DNA of 64,000 nt. Origin: Methanococcoides sp. EBM-47. GTDB taxonomy: Archaea; Halobacteriota; Methanosarcinia; Methanosarcinales; Methanosarcinaceae. The DNA lies in assembly GCA_001896725.1 (NCBI GenBank), contig MPPA01000010.1, positions 248,001 through 312,000 on the forward strand. Reading direction: 5' to 3'. Below the pieces are notes generated by a model that was given only the letters and a program-made list of their open reading frames with translations, had not been told where the DNA came from and ran no database searches. The translations under genes and the position numbers were made by a program. Of the stretch, positions 55,888 to 64,000 are shown one piece after another. Every line of letters starts with the position of its first letter. The first letter of the stretch is position 1.

Positions 55888-56388
55888 TCATTCATACATC
55901 TTTTTTATTGATCTCAGATTCTCCAACACCTTTAATGCGTGTTCTTTCACTTTTACATTGTTCCAGATATTCGCAATATTACCTTTAGGGTCAATAAGAA
56001 ATGTCGTTCTTACAGTACCCATGGATTCCCTGCCCATGAACTTTTTAAGGCGCCATACACCATATAACTTATGGACCATAATATCTGCATCTGTAAGAAG
56101 TGTAATTGTCAGTTCATTTCTCTTAATGAATTTCTGATGGGATGACATACTATCTCTACTGACACCTATTATTATTGCTCCCTCTGCTTCAAATTCTGGT
56201 TTAAGTGCACTGAAATCCAGTGCTTCTTTTGTACACCCTGCGGTATTATCACGGGGATAAAAATACAGTACAACCCATTTTTCATTCAGTTCTTGCAAGC
56301 ATACCTCTTTTCCATTCTGGTCCTGCAGACAGAACAAAGGCGCTTGTTGACCTTCTACAAGTGAGTTTTCAGACATTGTATCTACCAT
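55888..56388 (-). CDS. BCP-type thioredoxin-dependent peroxiredoxin
   Basis: A 166-aa peroxiredoxin of the PrxQ/BCP class. Peroxidatic Cys52 lies in FYPRDNTAGCTKEALDF, and FRTTFLIDPKG marks the family end. It reduces hydrogen peroxide and alkyl hydroperoxides in the cytoplasm. ATG 56388 is used; ATG 56376 is also possible. It converges with ahaG with zero spacing. Confidence 0.9.
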   Translation of the reverse strand: MVDTMSENSLVEGQQAPLFCLQDQNGKEVCLQELNEKWVVLYFYPRDNTAGCTKEALDFSALKPEFEAEGAIIIGVSRDSMSSHQKFIKRNELTITLLTDADIMVHKLYGVWRLKKFMGRESMGTVRTTFLIDPKGNIANIWNNVKVKEHALKVLENLRSIKKMYE

Positions 56389-56526
56389 TGTGTATTATCT
56401 TATTTTATTTATGATCTAAAATAATCAGGGATTTTCCAATGAGTATTTATCCAAGCAGGTATAGTTTATTCCGTTCATCATTATATGATGGTATGTATAC
56501 AGCCTTTTTGGCTTAGAGGGTAGAAA

Positions 56527-57789
56527 ATGGTATCAAAAGTATTGCCTTTCACAAAAGAAAAGATCTCTGAGATTATTGCACACTACCCCACCCCTTTTCA
56601 TCTGTATGATGAAAGAGGCATCAGGGAGAATGCCTACAGGCTGAAGGAAGCCTTCGGCATACTGGAGGGTTTCCGGGAGTTCTTTGCTGTGAAGGCCCTT
56701 CCAAACCCTTATATCATGAAGGTGCTCAGGGAAGAAGGTTTCGGGGCTGACTGCAGTTCCCTTCCTGAGCTATTGCTTGCAGAGAAGACCGGGATAGTGG
56801 GAGAATGCATCATGTTCAGTTCCAATGATACGCCTGCAGAAGAGTTTAGGAAGGCGAAAGAATTGGGTGCTATAATAAACCTTGATGATATCAGCCACAT
56901 TAAATTCCTTGAAGATGTAGCCGGTTTGCCGGAACTTATATGCTGCAGGTATAATCCAGGTCCCCTTAAGGAAGGTAATGCGATAATAGGTAAACCAGAG
57001 GAAGCAAAGTATGGTTTTACCCGCCAGCAGCTCTTTGAAGGATACAGGTATATGAGGGATAAAGGTGTGAAGAGGTTTGGCCTGCACACCATGGTGGCAT
57101 CCAATGAGTTGAATCCTCAATATTTTATAGAAACTGCAAGGATCCTTTTCGAGCTCATAGCAGATATTTCCAGTGAGCTTGGTATAAGGTTCGAGTTCGT
57201 GAACCTTGGAGGTGGTATTGGTATACCTTACCGACCTGAACAGCAGCCTGTATCTTATGACGTCATTGCCAGAGGTGTCCGGGAAGAGTATGCAAATATC
57301 ATCGAGATGAGTGGTTTGTCTCCTCTTAGGATCTATCTTGAATGTGGACGTGTCATTACCGGACCTTATGGTTACCTTATCACGACAGTCAGACATCTGA
57401 AGCACACCTATAAAGACTATATAGGTACTGATGCTTCTATGGCAAATCTCATGAGACCGGGAATATATGGTGCATATCACCATATCACTGTGCTGGGTAA
57501 GGAAAAAGAACAGCCTCTATTCAAGTACGATGTTACGGGTTCTCTTTGCGAGAACAATGACAAGTTTGCCATTGACAGGATGCTTCCAGAAGTGCAGCGA
57601 GGAGACATTCTGGTGATACATGACACCGGTGCTCATGGTCATGCCATGGGTTTCAACTATAATGGTAAACTTAGGTCTGCAGAGGTCCTGCTAAGAAGCG
57701 ATGGCAGCTTTGTGCAGATCCGCAGGGCTGAGACCGTGGATGACTATTTTGCGACACTGGATATGGATGGTCTAAATAATTTTATTTAA
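56527..57789 (+). CDS. lysA: Diaminopimelate decarboxylase LysA
   Basis: A 420-aa fold-type-III PLP enzyme, last step of lysine synthesis. The PLP lysine is Lys56 in FFAVKALPNPYI. FGLHTMVASNELNP, the glycine loop NLGGGIGIPY, and the dimer-contributed CENNDKFAIDR with DTGAHGHAMGFNYN complete the active site. The motif CSSLPELLLA is usual. Stands alone. Confidence 0.93.
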   Translation: MVSKVLPFTKEKISEIIAHYPTPFHLYDERGIRENAYRLKEAFGILEGFREFFAVKALPNPYIMKVLREEGFGADCSSLPELLLAEKTGIVGECIMFSSNDTPAEEFRKAKELGAIINLDDISHIKFLEDVAGLPELICCRYNPGPLKEGNAIIGKPEEAKYGFTRQQLFEGYRYMRDKGVKRFGLHTMVASNELNPQYFIETARILFELIADISSELGIRFEFVNLGGGIGIPYRPEQQPVSYDVIARGVREEYANIIEMSGLSPLRIYLECGRVITGPYGYLITTVRHLKHTYKDYIGTDASMANLMRPGIYGAYHHITVLGKEKEQPLFKYDVTGSLCENNDKFAIDRMLPEVQRGDILVIHDTGAHGHAMGFNYNGKLRSAEVLLRSDGSFVQIRRAETVDDYFATLDMDGLNNFI

Positions 57790-58058
57790 ACTGTAGTTTA
57801 TGCTGGATATGAATTTCCGGCACCTTTATATCTTCCATTGTGCATCCTCTGCCAAAGATCGCACATCTATGAGGTCGAAATGTATGGTGAGCATCTTTAC
57901 TAACCCTCACACGGCATGCTTATGCTTTTGATCAGTGGTATCTGCCAGAACCAATAAATATCTTTTTTTCCTTTCACTGAGAGGAGTCTTATATACAGGA
58001 CCATTAAAAGATACTCCAAAACTGCTCATTTAGATAAATATTCCAAAGGATTCTTTTT

Positions 58059-59291
58059 ATGAGAACATTGATACTTGTTTGCGGAGAAGGTCTTGGGCAT
58101 ACAAGCCGTTGCATAGCTGTTGCCAGAGAGCTTGTAGCTGCAGGGCATGTAGTTCATTTTGGTGCGTATGGATATTCCCAGGAGCTGATAGAAAGAAAAG
58201 GATATATGGTCAGTACCATTCCTTCAGAGATCACTCTCGTGGGTGAGGCTGGAGAACTTGATCTAAAAGCCTCTATCTTTGAAACAATGAAAAAAGGCAG
58301 ATTTAGGGATATTCTGCTCCTTAAAGATCTCATCAGAAGCTTCAAGCCTGATGTTGTGCTATCTGATAGCTATTTTACTGGGATCTTGGCTTCAAAATCT
58401 ATGCATATACCATCTTATATCCTGCTGAACCAATCCAATATGGAAGAGTTCTTTATGAACAAAGGTGTTTCCGGCAGACTTCTTGGAGCACTGGTAAAGC
58501 AATTCTATCAGTGGGTTTTTAGAATTGTTGATGGTATGATCATTCCGGATTATCCCATGCCCTATACTATATGCAAAAAAAATATAAGTTTTGATAATAA
58601 ATTGATGGATAAAGTCTTTTATAGCGGTCCTGTTGTGGACAAGTTCTCTGATGATGTTGAGCCTGTGCAGGTGGAACATCCGCATGTGCTTTCAACAATA
58701 GGTGGTTTTGGTTACAGGGAACTCCTTTTTCAAAAAGTCATCAATGCAGCTGAGATGGACCCTAGGATCCACTATACTTTGCTTGCAGGTCCGAGCGTGG
58801 ACCCTGCTAAATTCACTCAATTACCCCCTAATATCAGCATCCTGCAGTTCATCAGTGACCAGTTCCCATATATAAAAAGTTCTCAGGTCATTATTGCTCC
58901 TGGTGGTCACAGTACTTTGATGGAAGCCCTTAGCTTTGGAATTCCTGTACTTTCCTTTCCTGACAGGGACCATACCGAGCAGCAGAACAATGCCTCAGTA
59001 ATAGAGGAAAACGAACTGGGGTACTGTCTTGATCATTCAGTTCCTCCGGATGAAATACTCATCTATGTCAAAGATATAGTGTACAATGGAAAATTTGTAG
59101 TGAATGCACGATCTATGCGGCAGTTGTCAGAACGGCTGAATGGCTCAAAAGCTATCTGCAAATTGCTGGAATCCTGTGATATATCCAGAGATCATGGCCA
59201 GAAAAGAAGATCATGGATCCCCACACCTCTCAAAGGAACAAAGAACGGGAGCCATAAGCTTCGAACTGGCTTTTTGCAAAGTGAAGAATAA
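58059..59291 (+). CDS. GT28-like glycosyltransferase (MJ1255 family)
   Basis: A 410-aa GT-B protein. The N-terminal acceptor domain starts TLILVCGEGLGHTSRC, and the C-terminal nucleotide-sugar site is IIAPGGHSTLMEALSFGIPVLSFPDRDHTEQQNN, resembling MurG/UGT enzymes. The acceptor is unknown; it may glycosylate lipids or surface glycans. A T-run and a TATA-like CTTATATACA lie upstream. The last 50 residues are basic. Confidence 0.8.
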   Translation: MRTLILVCGEGLGHTSRCIAVARELVAAGHVVHFGAYGYSQELIERKGYMVSTIPSEITLVGEAGELDLKASIFETMKKGRFRDILLLKDLIRSFKPDVVLSDSYFTGILASKSMHIPSYILLNQSNMEEFFMNKGVSGRLLGALVKQFYQWVFRIVDGMIIPDYPMPYTICKKNISFDNKLMDKVFYSGPVVDKFSDDVEPVQVEHPHVLSTIGGFGYRELLFQKVINAAEMDPRIHYTLLAGPSVDPAKFTQLPPNISILQFISDQFPYIKSSQVIIAPGGHSTLMEALSFGIPVLSFPDRDHTEQQNNASVIEENELGYCLDHSVPPDEILIYVKDIVYNGKFVVNARSMRQLSERLNGSKAICKLLESCDISRDHGQKRRSWIPTPLKGTKNGSHKLRTGFLQSEE

Positions 59292-59337
59292 TCTGAATGA
59301 TCTGTTTATTGTTCTTAGCAAAATTTCATCTTTCTTG

Positions 59338-59712
59338 TTAATGTCTTAGGCTGCTCAGCATAAGACGTACTTCGGATTTTAATCTGTAATATGTGTATCT
59401 GGAACTTTTATAAAGATCAACAACTCCATTCTCTTTCATTATACCCAGATGGTGAGAAACAAGGTTCTGCTTTTCCCCTAACGCATAAACCAATGCTGTA
59501 ACACAGTAATCTTGTTTCATAAGGTGATAAGCGATCTTCAATCTGATGGGGTTGCTTAGTACTTTGAATACATTACATAGTTTATCGATCTCATTTTCAT
59601 CTATGCTTGTTTCACTTTCCAATTCGTGATCCCATTCTTCTTTAAGGTATTTATCAGCCGGACAGCATTTCATGATATTATAGAGGAAACTGGGTCCTAT
59701 ATAGCTATTCAT
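59338..59712 (-). CDS. arsR: ArsR-family metalloregulator
   Basis: A 124-aa winged-helix repressor: VFKVLSNPIRLKIAYHLM, ALGEKQNLVSHHLGIMKENGVVDLYKSSRYTYYRL. A vicinal Cys pair near the N terminus (MKCCPADKYL) plus Cys in the DYCVTAL helix are likely arsenite ligands. It is divergent from acr3. The start is uncertain: ATG 59712 is chosen, but ATG 59673, ATG 59787 and TTG 59814 are in frame. Confidence 0.82.
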   Translation of the reverse strand: MNSYIGPSFLYNIMKCCPADKYLKEEWDHELESETSIDENEIDKLCNVFKVLSNPIRLKIAYHLMKQDYCVTALVYALGEKQNLVSHHLGIMKENGVVDLYKSSRYTYYRLKSEVRLMLSSLRH

Positions 59713-59850
59713 ATCAACATACTTTGATATTAAACATGTGGCGTTATATTCACAAGATGCATAATTATAGAAAGAGAAGTGATTCATTATTGTTTGAAAG
59801 ACTGAGATTTTCAACTATAATAAGATCTATCAGAAAAAGGAGGCTTAGGT

Positions 59851-61035
59851 ATGGTGACAGAAGCATATATTAGAAAAGAGCCAAAAGGTCTCGGGTTTTT
59901 TGAAAAACATCTTACTATATGGGTAATCCTGTGCATCATTGCGGGTATACTGCTGGGGAGATCTGCTCCGGGTGTAGCTTTGTATCTTGACAGTCTGTCC
60001 ATCTATGTAGGTGAGGCACCTGTAGTTTCGATACCTATAGCCATCTGTCTCTTCTTCATGATGTATCCCATCATGGTTAAGATCGATTTTGGAGAGGTGC
60101 TTAAAGCCGGGAAGCACTTCAAACCAGTGGCTCTTACTCTGTTCATCAACTGGGCGATAAAACCTTTTACGATGTATATCATCTCAGTCTTTTGCCTGGG
60201 TACTCTTTTTTTGGGTTTTATCGGGCCGGAGGCAACAGACCTTATTAAAATGCCTTTTGGTCTTGATCTGCCAGTAGGTGCAACCTATGGTGAAGGCAAC
60301 GTAGTGCTGGCGGATGGTGTGAAAATGCTGGAAATACCTCTATGGCGCAGTTATCTGGCAGGGTGTATCCTTCTGGGTATTGCCCCGTGTACTGCCATGG
60401 TGCTAGTATGGGGTTTTCTTGCGAGGGGCAATGATGCTCACACTCTTGTGATGGTAGCGATCAATTCTCTTACAATGCTGTTCCTTTACGGTCCCTTGGG
60501 AGGTTTCCTGCTTGGAGTGGGAAAACTTCCGGTGCCGTGGCAGGCATTGGCTCTTTCCATAGGTGTATATGTAGCTCTGCCACTTGCAGCTGGCTATATA
60601 TCCAGAAAAATCATCATACGGAGCAAAGGCGAAACATGGTTCAACACAAGTTTTGTTCACCTTCTAACACCTGTGACCATTATAGCCTTGTTAGTTACAC
60701 TCATCCTGTTGTTCAGCTTCAGGGGAGCTGCTATTCTCGCACAACCGCTTACTATCTTCTGGATAGCTATTCCGCTGTTCATCCAGACGACATTCATCTT
60801 TCTGCTGGGATATGTGCTCTCCAAGGGTCTGCATTTGAGCTACGAAGATGCTGCTCCTTCGGCTATGATCGGAGCATCAAATCATTTTGAGGTTGCGATT
60901 GCGACAGCAACGATCCTATTCGGTCTTTCATCAGGTGCCGCGCTTGCGACTGTAGTGGGTGTGCTTATAGAGGTGCCTGTGATGCTGATGCTGGTAAAGA
61001 TATGCTTGAGAACAAAAAATTGGTTTGCTACCTGA
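59851..61035 (+). CDS. acr3: Arsenite efflux transporter Acr3
   Basis: A 394-aa carrier with about ten helices. The conserved Cys180 in [14 protein letters not shown] is required for arsenite transport in the family. Compared with many bacterial members there is an extra polar loop of about 35 residues (about 124-160) before that helix. A strong AGGAGGCTTAGGT precedes ATG 59851. Paired with the divergent ArsR gene, as expected for arsenic resistance. Confidence 0.9.
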   Translation: MVTEAYIRKEPKGLGFFEKHLTIWVILCIIAGILLGRSAPGVALYLDSLSIYVGEAPVVSIPIAICLFFMMYPIMVKIDFGEVLKAGKHFKPVALTLFINWAIKPFTMYIISVFCLGTLFLGFIGPEATDLIKMPFGLDLPVGATYGEGNVVLADGVKMLEIPLWRSYLAGCILLGIAPCTAMVLVWGFLARGNDAHTLVMVAINSLTMLFLYGPLGGFLLGVGKLPVPWQALALSIGVYVALPLAAGYISRKIIIRSKGETWFNTSFVHLLTPVTIIALLVTLILLFSFRGAAILAQPLTIFWIAIPLFIQTTFIFLLGYVLSKGLHLSYEDAAPSAMIGASNHFEVAIATATILFGLSSGAALATVVGVLIEVPVMLMLVKICLRTKNWFAT

Positions 61036-61120
61036 TATGCTATAATCGTAATAAATACACTAATAAAGATAAGAACTTCCAGCCATTTTTAAAAAGGGGG
61101 ATGGTACTTGCTTTTGTGAT

Positions 61121-61462
61121 CTATTTCTCAGTTTTGCGGAGGCTTTTCATCTTTTCAAGCTCAGCCTCAAGTTCCAGGATCTTTGTTTCGGTGATCCTGT
61201 CCTCCAGGTTCGCAAGCTCTTTGTCAGCTTTCAGGACCGTAGCACGTATCTTTTCTACAATGTTCTTTTCCAGATTGAGCTTCTGTTTTTTTGTTTCGTT
61301 GACCAGATCTTCAACCAGCACCTTACCCTCCTCTTTACTTAGGGCACCGGTATCAACCTTTTCTTTAACGAACTCTCTTATTCTCTCTTCAGACAATGCT
61401 GCCAGCCCTGCACCTATAAGAGCAGCTGCACCAAGGATACCAACTTTCTTCATTTTATCCAT
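61121..61462 (-). CDS. Phasin-like coiled-coil protein with hydrophobic N terminus
   Basis: A 113-aa protein. Residues 5-23 are hydrophobic and small (VGILGAAALIGAGLAAL), the rest is a charged amphipathic helix resembling phasin-family or apolipophorin-like coiled coils. AAAGGAGGC sits before ATG 61462 at a good distance. Surface or granule association is only a guess from shape. Confidence 0.7.
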   Translation of the reverse strand: MDKMKKVGILGAAALIGAGLAALSEERIREFVKEKVDTGALSKEEGKVLVEDLVNETKKQKLNLEKNIVEKIRATVLKADKELANLEDRITETKILELEAELEKMKSLRKTEK

Positions 61463-61674
61463 CCATAAGCCTCCTTTATATTTTAGAATGTCTTAGCCCT
61501 ATTGTTCATGCCAGAACTACAGATCATAAATGAAAATGTATCTATATAGGACAGATCTGTGACCTTTTTAACAATTTGGGTTTTTATTTCCATTTAGAAA
61601 ATATAGGTTTAATTCTCATATAAATATAGTGGAACACTTAGAAGAAATAAGATACTCTGTTTAATTATGTAGCA

Positions 61675-61715
61675 TTATATCACATTATATCGTATCACAT
61701 CATTTTATATCACAT
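61675..61715. repeat. TTATATCACAT repeats upstream of the DUF1616 gene
   Basis: TTATATCACAT occurs exactly at 61675-61685 and 61705-61715, 30 bases apart (about three helical turns), with a third partial copy between (TTATATCG...TATCACAT). A TATA element (TTTAAATA, about 61719-61726) follows at once. The layout suits tandem regulator sites just upstream of a promoter. Confidence 0.5.
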
Positions 61716-61761
61716 AATTTAAATACCTTTGTTAAAACTCTGTTAGAAACATTCAATTACT

Positions 61762-62673
61762 ATGAATTACATCACAAGGATATCCATGTCAAATAAAAGG
61801 AAAAATTCTATTGACATTCCTATTGTTGTCGCTCTTGTATTGCTCGCGGACCTGTTCGCATTGGTACCGGAGCTGGCGTCCACTCCTATTCGCATGATAC
61901 TAGGTCTGATAATGGTACTATTCCTGCCAGGATCCGCATTAGTAGCTGCCCTTTTTCCGGCAAAGGACGATCTTGACGGCATTGAGCGTCTAGCACAGGG
62001 TTTAGGTCTGAGTTTTGCCATAGTACCACTAATAGGTCTTGGGCTAAACTACACACCTTGGGGCATAAGGCTCATTCCAATTTTACTCTCTTTATCGGTC
62101 TTTACTCTTTTCATGTGTACAGTTGCTATTTACAGAAGATCTCATCTTCCTTCTGAGAAGGCATTTTCAGTATCTTCAGGCGAAGTATATGGATTTTTAA
62201 AAGCTCCCTTAAGCGATCAGCCAGAATCCCGGCTGGACCGTATACTTACTATAATTCTTACGGTCTCGGTTCTGGCGTCAGTGGTTGCACTTGCATATGT
62301 TGTAATTCCTCCCAAACAGGGTGAAAAATTCACCGAATTCTATATACTTGGTATGGATGGCAAAGCGAACAATTATACAACTGAATATACCATTGGTGAT
62401 AATGGCGAAGTGATCATCGGTGTGGTAAATCACGAATATGAGCGTGCTAAATATACAATGGATATCAGGCTAAACAATGATTCTCTTTCGATCCCATCTA
62501 CTGTTCGAAGTTTTAGCTTGGGACATAATGATACCTGGGAAAGGCCTGTGGTGTTCGCTCCAAATTCTGTTGGCGATAACATGAAATTAGAGTTTTTGCT
62601 ATACAAGAACGATGATCTGACCGTTCCTTATAGAGACCTTCATCTGTGGGTCAATGTAACACGAGGGGTATAA
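61762..62673 (+). CDS. DUF1616 family membrane protein
   Basis: A 303-aa archaeal protein. Four to five N-terminal helices contain the DUF1616 signature (ALVPELASTPIRMILGLIMVLFLPGSALVAALFP); after another helix near residue 170 comes an outside beta-rich domain (FTEFYILGMDGKANNYTTEY). The family often occurs with surface-glycan or sortase genes in archaea. Its stop overlaps the following start (TAATG), so both are translated together. Confidence 0.8.
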   Translation: MNYITRISMSNKRKNSIDIPIVVALVLLADLFALVPELASTPIRMILGLIMVLFLPGSALVAALFPAKDDLDGIERLAQGLGLSFAIVPLIGLGLNYTPWGIRLIPILLSLSVFTLFMCTVAIYRRSHLPSEKAFSVSSGEVYGFLKAPLSDQPESRLDRILTIILTVSVLASVVALAYVVIPPKQGEKFTEFYILGMDGKANNYTTEYTIGDNGEVIIGVVNHEYERAKYTMDIRLNNDSLSIPSTVRSFSLGHNDTWERPVVFAPNSVGDNMKLEFLLYKNDDLTVPYRDLHLWVNVTRGV

Positions 62674-63503
62674 TGCATCCAAACGAGAATAATGTTTATA
62701 GAGAACAGCAGGACCATGTTTCCTCACATCTGGCGACCAGGTCTTCACTTTCTGTTCTGATTACTATCTTACTCATAGCATTTGCAGAATTCCTCTTGTT
62801 CTCTGGAATGAGACAGGAAGCGATCATACTTCATGCTTTTGTTCTTGTAGTTGTGTCTATAAGCACAGTAGGTCAAAAGGATAAATATGTGGCCTGGACC
62901 CTGCAAGCTCTTATGCTCTTACCTTTATTAAGACTTATCAATTTCTCTATGCCCGTATTTTCAGGAATGGTCTTATACAAATATTTTTATATATACATTC
63001 TTTTGTTCATACCCATATTCCTTATTATAAGGCACCAAAGCTTTTCCTTGTTACAACTTGGTTTATCTTTTAAGAATTTTGTTCTTTACATACCCCTTTC
63101 ACTTGTTATAGGCTTGCTGATAGCAGAAGCGGAATTCTTTGTTGCTCCGGTTGTTCCCCTTATACCAAACATGTTGTTCTATAATATGGTGGATATTTTT
63201 CTGATCATGGTCTTTTGCGTAGGGTTGGTGGAGGAACTCATGTTCAGATCTCTTCTTCAAACCAGACTTGAAGGTATATTTGGCACCACGGTGGGGCTTA
63301 TTGTTACCAGCTTGCTTTTCGGTATTATGAGTTCTGGTTATGGTGCTAATGATGTCCTTTTTGCATCGTTGGTAGGCCTTTTACTGGGCTATATGTTCAT
63401 AAAAACCCGAAGTCTACCTTTTATTGCTCTCACACATGGTCTTATTAACGTCTTCCTTTTCAGCATCATACCCCTGTTAGGACCAGGGCTTGGAATACTC
63501 TGA
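62673..63503 (+). CDS. CPBP-family membrane protease homologue with altered motif 2
   Basis: A 276-aa membrane protein of the CAAX/bacteriocin-processing (CPBP) family, with about eight helices. Motif 1 EELMFR (Glu187, Glu188, Arg192) and motif 3 HGLIN (His255, Asn259) are intact, but motif 2 FxxxH reads FGIMS (Ser220). Loss of that histidine may abolish or alter protease activity. ATG 62673 with GAGGGG upstream is chosen; the earlier frame to 62646 is inside the DUF1616 gene. Confidence 0.78.
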   Translation: MHPNENNVYREQQDHVSSHLATRSSLSVLITILLIAFAEFLLFSGMRQEAIILHAFVLVVVSISTVGQKDKYVAWTLQALMLLPLLRLINFSMPVFSGMVLYKYFYIYILLFIPIFLIIRHQSFSLLQLGLSFKNFVLYIPLSLVIGLLIAEAEFFVAPVVPLIPNMLFYNMVDIFLIMVFCVGLVEELMFRSLLQTRLEGIFGTTVGLIVTSLLFGIMSSGYGANDVLFASLVGLLLGYMFIKTRSLPFIALTHGLINVFLFSIIPLLGPGLGIL

Positions 63504-63549
63504 ACTTTCTTTAAAATTTCCCTTCCATTTTATTTCAAGACAGCAGGAA

Positions 63550-63720
63550 ATGTCATCCGAGAGCTCTTTGAATTACATTCCATCCTTTAAGGACATTCAA
63601 AAGTTTAGTAAAAGATATCTATGGAAAAGTAAAAATGTGAGCATTTCAGAACAAATCCAGCTGCTGTATGATCTCTCATCTCATCAGCCACATTATAGTT
63701 ATCGTCTTATTTGCAAATAA
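63550..63720 (+). CDS. Possible small basic protein, 56 aa
   Basis: An open frame after the CPBP gene. The product is basic and Ser/Tyr-rich, with no recognised domain. AGCAGGAA precedes ATG 63550. It could be a small accessory gene or a non-coding frame; an extension back to 63490 overlaps the CPBP gene. Confidence 0.4.
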   Translation: MSSESSLNYIPSFKDIQKFSKRYLWKSKNVSISEQIQLLYDLSSHQPHYSYRLICK

Positions 63721-63793
63721 ATTATGCCTGTTGCAAATATTTGGACCACGACCAAAATATCTGCTTATTATTAATGTAATATCAAAAAATTTA

Positions 63794-63806
63794 AATAAGG
63801 CTTATT
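63794..63806. promoter_or_regulatory. Palindrome at the DtxR-like gene promoter
   Basis: AATAAG-G-CTTATT is a perfect inverted repeat overlapping the downstream side of a TTTAAATA TATA box (63790-63797), 16-28 bases before ATG 63822. Position over the core promoter suits autorepression by the DtxR-like product. Confidence 0.5.
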
Positions 63807-63821
63807 ATACTACATGAATAC

Positions 63822-64000
63822 ATGGAATCATTTACCGGACTGGAAATATCCCCACGAAAGGTCGATTACTTAAAGTTCCTTCTTAAAAATAACGAAACCA
63901 CACGTACGACCGACATATCATCTGAACTCAATGTGGACCCATCCACGATAACAAAGACCCTTGCAGATCTTGCCTCTCAGGGATATGTGGACCATGTGCC
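63822..64000 (+). CDS. DtxR/MntR-type metal-dependent regulator, N-terminal part (runs off right edge)
   Basis: The visible 59 codons form the winged-helix domain: ISPRKVDYLKFLLKNNE, then TTDISSELNVDPSTITKTLADLASQGYVDH, the typical DtxR/IdeR recognition helix region. The family represses iron or manganese uptake genes when metal is bound. The metal-binding and dimerisation domains lie outside the window. The start follows a TATA box with a very short leader. Confidence 0.82.
   Translation, partial: MESFTGLEISPRKVDYLKFLLKNNETTRTTDISSELNVDPSTITKTLADLASQGYVDHV

Noticed and set aside
61675-61715. CRISPR-like array
   Set aside because: The repeats are only 11 bases, AT-rich, and too few; spacing and position fit promoter sites.

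Overview
The window reads as a chromosome segment of a methylotrophic, cytochrome-containing methanogen, most likely Methanosarcinaceae (Methanomethylovorans / Methanolobus / Methanosarcina-like). The evidence is a complete archaeal A1AO ATP synthase operon including the small AhaG subunit, the siroheme-dependent (Ahb) heme route, the cobD-cbiB-cobZ-cobS-cobY order known from Methanosarcina mazei, MptE, DUF373, a PEF-CTERM surface protein, archaeal IleRS and GluRS, AT-rich TATA boxes and GGAGGTGAT-type ribosome binding sites. No CRISPR array, insertion sequence or prophage was seen; the genes are dense and organised in short operons.

Layout. 1-3.2 kb: the start of a CDC48/VAT AAA ATPase (minus), a Cys-rich unknown, a CinA-like/nucleotidyltransferase fusion and a DUF457 membrane protein. 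3.3-7.5 kb: four genes resembling WbpD, WbpE, WbpB and WbpA, which together would make a diacetamido-glucuronic acid nucleotide sugar for surface glycans. 7.5-10.5 kb: VanZ, a sugar epimerase, a small zinc protein and a DUF457/PEF-CTERM chimera. 10.8-17 kb: nucleotide-loop assembly of cobalamin, with two tandem CobD-like proteins, the first lacking the PLP lysine. 17.5-29.6 kb: ileS, mptE, DUF373, a methylthioinosine phosphorylase, a P-loop-less RecA-like protein, a large SF2 helicase, a thioredoxin-CcdA fusion, DUF3467, an Sm-like protein and a Cys-cluster winged-helix protein.

29.6-44.4 kb: tRNA-Glu(TTC), a tiny zinc-ribbon protein, gltX, a FAH/HTH pair and two membrane or anchored proteins, then a minus-strand run ahbD-ahbA-ahbB-sirC-hemA-hemB-hemL-hemC-pyrD-pyrK. 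Charged tRNA-Glu feeds HemA, so the C5 route from tRNA-Glu to hydroxymethylbilane lies here, together with most steps from precorrin-2 to heme b; HemD, the uroporphyrinogen III methyltransferase and AhbC are not visible. Divergent from ahbD is a plus-strand unit of a CcmD-like peptide, CcmE with a CxxxY heme-binding motif, a long-chain polyprenyl diphosphate synthase and an uncharacterised radical SAM protein. This looks like a heme-delivery and lipid-quinone-analogue (possibly methanophenazine) module.

47.4-55.9 kb: ATP synthase operon ahaHIKECFABDG with a hairpin immediately after the c-subunit gene. 55.9-64 kb: BCP peroxiredoxin, lysA, a GT28-like glycosyltransferase, a divergent arsR/acr3 arsenite-efflux pair, a phasin-like coiled-coil protein, DUF1616 with a CPBP-type membrane protein lacking one motif histidine, and the start of a DtxR-type regulator with a palindrome at its promoter. 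The most unusual items are the lysine-less CobD paralogue, the ccmDE/prenyl synthase/radical SAM cluster, the chimeric PEF-CTERM protein and several very small zinc-binding proteins.
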